DNA from: Muribaculaceae bacterium
GTDB taxonomy: Bacteria; Bacteroidota; Bacteroidia; Bacteroidales; Muribaculaceae
Direction of reading: 5' to 3'
Assembly (NCBI GenBank): GCA_029060585.1
Contig: JAIDTS010000432.1
Coordinates: 1-18,219, forward strand
DNA length: 18,219 nucleotides
A program made the translations under genes and the position numbers. The notes beneath the pieces are model-generated. The model saw only the letters and a list, made by a program, of their open reading frames with translations. It did no database searches and was not told where the DNA came from. Within the stretch, counting starts at the first letter, position 1. Each line of letters starts with the position of its first letter. Of the stretch, positions 15,533-18,219 are shown in pieces.

Positions 15533-16427
15533 GAATAAGATATTAAAATATGCAGCAGTATTCCTTCTCATCATAGGAATTGCCTATTTATGGAACAGGC
15601 TGTCGCCAGGCGCAATAGACAAGAACTTTGATACGCTGACATCTACCGAAACGACACAGTCATCGGAATCCACCACAGCGCCAAGAATCAACCTTAAAGA
15701 TCTGGACAAAGTGACTGCTGCCAAGAGTATGCCTTCAGTGGTGAAGGAATACGAAGGTTTCACGGTAGACTTCAATCCGGAAAATAAGACGCCTAACTAT
15801 GTGGCATGGATTCTTCAAGGACATGAAACAGTGGGAGCAGCCGAACGTAGCAATAAGTTCTGGACAGACTTCGACATTGAGAATTGTCCGGATACCCGTG
15901 ACTATTCCCGCTCCGGTTATGATCGTGGGCATATGTGCCCCGCGGGAGAGCAAAAATGGAGCAGCAAGGCTATGCATGATTGTTTTGTAATGGCCAATAT
16001 GTGTCCTCAGAACCATGAGCTAAATACAGGCGCATGGAATACTCTCGAGGAGATGGAGCGGGTATGGGCAAAGCGCGACTCAGCCATAGTCATCGTTGCA
16101 GGACCAGTCTACGACGGCAGTGAGACCGAGACAATCGGACGTGCCAAAGTGCGTGTCCCGTCTGCCTTTTTCAAGGTATTGCTTGCCCCCTATGCTTCCC
16201 CAATGCGTGCTATCGGATTTGTATATCCGAATATGAATTGCGAGGGCAACATGCAGGCATATGCCACGAGCGTGGATGAAGTGGAAAAGATGACCGGACT
16301 TGATTTCTTCTCTGCCCTTCCTGATGAGATTGAGAACGACATTGAGGCCGTAGTGTCCTTTAGAGACTGGACAAGAAATAGAAAGAGAGAAAACAGCGAG
16401 AAAGCATATGAAAGTATTGAGAGATGA
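15525..16427 (+). CDS. Membrane-anchored DNA/RNA non-specific endonuclease (NUC1 type)
   Basis: 300-residue nuclease of the beta-beta-alpha-metal family (Serratia nuclease/EndoG, PF01223). Residues 8-23 form a single hydrophobic segment without a clear cleavage site, so it is probably anchored in the inner membrane with the catalytic domain in the periplasm. Residues 30-60 are a Ser/Thr-rich linker. The active site is YDRGHMCPA with catalytic H136. The metal ligand is N167 in CPQNHELNTGAW, and E175 sits eight residues later in NTLEEM. This spacing equals that of the Serratia enzyme (His, Asn about 30 on, Glu 8 more). The ATG at 15525 is chosen because it starts just before the hydrophobic anchor; longer readings lie inside miaA. 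It overlaps miaA by 8 bp and mnmE by 20 bp. Confidence 0.9.
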   Translation: MDKNKILKYAAVFLLIIGIAYLWNRLSPGAIDKNFDTLTSTETTQSSESTTAPRINLKDLDKVTAAKSMPSVVKEYEGFTVDFNPENKTPNYVAWILQGHETVGAAERSNKFWTDFDIENCPDTRDYSRSGYDRGHMCPAGEQKWSSKAMHDCFVMANMCPQNHELNTGAWNTLEEMERVWAKRDSAIVIVAGPVYDGSETETIGRAKVRVPSAFFKVLLAPYASPMRAIGFVYPNMNCEGNMQAYATSVDEVEKMTGLDFFSALPDEIENDIEAVVSFRDWTRNRKRENSEKAYESIER

Positions 16428-17835
16428 CACCATAATGGCGGTCGCCACTCCGTCAGGAAAAGGGGCATTGGCGATAATTCGCCTTTCAGGAAGCGATGCT
16501 ATTGCAATAGCTGACTCTGTTTGGAAGGGAGCGAGGCTGCGCGATTGCCATACACATACTGCGCATCTCGGCAATATTATAGATGAGAGCGGAGAAATTC
16601 TCGACCAATCTGTAGCGACAGTCTTTTATGGTCCAAAATCGTTCACCGGAGAGGACGTAGTCGAATTCTCGCTCCATGCCTCTCCATGGATTGTCAGGGA
16701 AGTCAGCAACCTGTTGCTCCGTAAGGGAGCGCGCGGAGCGGAACCGGGAGAGTTTTCCCGTCGGGCATATCTCAACGGACGTATGGATCTCGCATCGGCA
16801 GAAGGTGTGGCTGATCTAATCGCCTCTTCATCCAGGGCAGCCCATCGGCTCGCCATGCAGCAGACAAGAGGAGTATTCTCAAAGGAATTCAATGAACTCC
16901 GCGACAAGCTGATTGAGCTTGCATCCCTTCTTGAGCTCGAGCTTGACTTCTCTGAAGAGGATGTAGAGTTTGCCGACAGGACACGCCTTATTGAGATTGC
17001 CACTCTCCTACTCTTGAAGATCGACAGGCTGACGGCGTCCTATGCTGCTGGACGTGCCATCAAAGAAGGTGTGCCCGTTGTAATCGCCGGAATGCCGAAT
17101 GTCGGGAAATCAACCCTACTTAACGCCCTTCTTCAGGAAGACAAGGCAATCGTTTCTGACATTCCCGGCACTACCCGCGACATCATCGAAGACACATGCG
17201 AGATCGACGGCATTCTCTTCCGGTTCATTGACACTGCCGGACTGCGCAAATCGTCAGACAGAATCGAGAACATTGGAATAGAGAGGGCCCGCAAACGACT
17301 GAATCAAGCATCCATAGTGCTTTGGCTCATAGACCCGCTCGCACCAATCGGAGATCAGATAGCTGAGATGAACGCTTCTTTAAGAGAGTTGACGCCCGAT
17401 CAGAAGATAATACCTGTTATAACCAAGATTTCAGCAGCTGAAATATATGAATCTCATCTTGAAAATGTGAAAAAATACCTGAATGCCGTTTTAGTATCAG
17501 AGGAATCACCCAATGACATTCAGAATATAGTCAGCATTTCAGCAGCGGAGGGCAGTGGACTCGAAACGCTCAACGAAGCCCTGAAAAAAGCCTCCACAAG
17601 CGATTTCGACCCTGAAAAGGAACTTTTGCTGACCAATGCCCGACATTACAGCGACCTTTTGACTGCCGGTCAAGCGCTTCGACGTGCTCTCGAACAGATG
17701 CAGGCCGGGGCCAGCGCCGACTTCATCGCCATGGACATCCGCGAAGCCACCTCAGCCCTCTCCTCCCTAACCGGCACCATCACCACCCCAGACCTGTTGA
17801 ATTCCATATTTTCCCACTTCTGCATCGGAAAGTAA
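16408..17835 (+). CDS. mnmE: tRNA-modification GTPase MnmE (TrmE)
   Basis: 475-residue GTPase that works with MnmG to add (carboxymethyl)aminomethyl to the wobble U34 of tRNAs. The N-terminal formyl-THF-binding domain has DDTIMAVATPSGKGALAIIRLSG and EFSLHASPWIV. The helical domain follows, with GEFSRRAYLNGRMDLASAEGVADLI. The inserted G domain shows G1 GMPNVGKS (228-235), G2 TTRD (255-258), G3 DTAG (275-278) and G5 SA (378-379). The protein ends in the signature FCIGK with C472. The G4 motif, normally NKxD, reads TKIS (339-342), losing both Asn and the guanine-reading Asp. The frame and everything else look intact. The ATG at 16408 lies inside the nuclease gene (20-bp overlap) and is kept because DDTI just after it is conserved; the next ATG, 16435, would delete it. 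Confidence 0.95.
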   Translation: MKVLRDDTIMAVATPSGKGALAIIRLSGSDAIAIADSVWKGARLRDCHTHTAHLGNIIDESGEILDQSVATVFYGPKSFTGEDVVEFSLHASPWIVREVSNLLLRKGARGAEPGEFSRRAYLNGRMDLASAEGVADLIASSSRAAHRLAMQQTRGVFSKEFNELRDKLIELASLLELELDFSEEDVEFADRTRLIEIATLLLLKIDRLTASYAAGRAIKEGVPVVIAGMPNVGKSTLLNALLQEDKAIVSDIPGTTRDIIEDTCEIDGILFRFIDTAGLRKSSDRIENIGIERARKRLNQASIVLWLIDPLAPIGDQIAEMNASLRELTPDQKIIPVITKISAAEIYESHLENVKKYLNAVLVSEESPNDIQNIVSISAAEGSGLETLNEALKKASTSDFDPEKELLLTNARHYSDLLTAGQALRRALEQMQAGASADFIAMDIREATSALSSLTGTITTPDLLNSIFSHFCIGK

Positions 17836-17917
17836 GAAATGGAATCTCAGAAGATAAACATGATAAAAATGGAGTTAGTTGAGTTAAAGACTAAATCGTA
17901 AGCAATAAAGCATAGTC

Positions 17918-18094
17918 ATGGACAAGAAAGAAATATTTAACCGGATAGAATATGTAGTGGCGTGCTTTGGAGCTTTCGCACAGCGATTTAACCTCTCCAA
18001 CATGCAGGATTATGCCTATGTGCGCCGTTTCACAGGTATTGATTTCCTTCTCGACTGCTATGCTGCCGAGCATACCCTGTCAATTGAAGAATAA
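17918..18094 (+). CDS. Small DUF3791-like protein
   Basis: 58-residue protein. Its shape, IEYVVACFGAFAQRFNL followed by GIDFLLDCYAAEHTLSIEE, resembles DUF3791, a family of short helical proteins with a conserved aromatic/Gly-hinged core and an H-T motif near the C-terminus. Family members are often found next to other small genes and are suspected of toxin-antitoxin-like roles; that role is not shown here. It lies 82 bp after mnmE with no clear Bacteroidota promoter between them, and 11 bp before the next open frame. The assignment is by eye; the coding reading is supported by its good length, typical codon use and family-like pattern. Confidence 0.6.
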   Translation: MDKKEIFNRIEYVVACFGAFAQRFNLSNMQDYAYVRRFTGIDFLLDCYAAEHTLSIEE

Positions 18095-18105
18095 AATATA
18101 TTTTT

Positions 18106-18219
18106 ATGAGTCGGCATCTTGATAGTTTAGGAGTTTATGAACTTATGAAGATTCTGCACGAACTTCATAAGTTGGGTTATCAGAAACTCCGCTGGATGTC
18201 TTATATGGCACCCAGTGGA
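18106..18219 (+). CDS. Unrecognised small protein, 3' end outside window
   Basis: Open frame from the ATG at 18106 to the window edge, 38 residues so far. It begins with an amphipathic helix (YELMKILHELHKLGYQKLR) and then WMSYMAPSG. The pattern LHxxGYxxLR followed by PSG is reminiscent of short uncharacterised Bacteroidota proteins that accompany DUF3791 genes, but I cannot name a family. It is separated from the DUF3791-like gene by 11 bp on the same strand, so the two are probably one transcription unit. No ribosome-binding site is visible, as is usual here. Confidence 0.5.
   Translation, partial: MSRHLDSLGVYELMKILHELHKLGYQKLRWMSYMAPSG

Overview
The window looks like chromosome of a Bacteroidales bacterium, most likely a gut Muribaculaceae-type organism. 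Five intergenic regions carry the Bacteroidota sigma-70-like promoter pattern TTTG-N20-TAnnTTTG, in full or nearly so. Ribosome-binding sites are weak or absent, GC content looks close to 50%, and the gene families (GH95 fucosidase, RhaT-type symporter, DUF1460, porin O/P, DUF3791) fit this group. The family-level assignment is inference. There is no rRNA, tRNA, CRISPR array, insertion sequence or prophage, and no gene-free stretch longer than about 210 bp.

Layout. (1) 1-7158, plus strand: the 3' part of a GH95 alpha-L-fucosidase-type glycosidase, then a complete L-rhamnose catabolic operon rhaM-rhaB-rhaA-rhaT-rhaD, with its own promoter and a strong intrinsic terminator. (2) 7182-8786, plus: a two-gene unit made of a secreted DUF1460-fold protein that has lost its catalytic residues and a HAD phosphatase, joined by an ATGA overlap. 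(3) 8756-10927, minus: the preQ1/queuosine operon queF-queC-queD-queE, convergent with and overlapping the HAD gene by 31 bp. (4) 10907-13312, minus: an outer-membrane porin and a multi-spanning inner-membrane Gate-domain protein in one operon, ending in a terminator that abuts the queF promoter. (5) 13381-17835, plus: pepT-miaA-nuclease-mnmE, tightly packed with gene overlaps. (6) 17918-18219: a small DUF3791-like gene and the start of an unrecognised small gene that runs off the window.

How the genes work together. The rha operon imports L-rhamnose (RhaT), equilibrates its anomers (RhaM), isomerises it (RhaA), phosphorylates it (RhaB) and cleaves it (RhaD) to DHAP and L-lactaldehyde. The neighbouring GH95 enzyme would release a related 6-deoxyhexose (L-fucose) or L-galactose from host or plant glycans. 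Three separate anticodon-loop tRNA modification routes lie within 9 kb: Q34 (QueF/C/D/E), i6A37 (MiaA) and wobble U34 (MnmE).

The window is mostly ordinary core metabolism. The points most worth a second look are the DUF1460 pseudoenzyme, an MnmE whose G4 guanine-specificity motif is degenerate, a membrane-anchored NUC1 nuclease overlapping tRNA-modification genes on both sides, an 18-bp perfect hairpin between rhaA and rhaT, and the DUF3791 pair at the right edge. I did not find convincing evidence for a wholly new multi-gene system.
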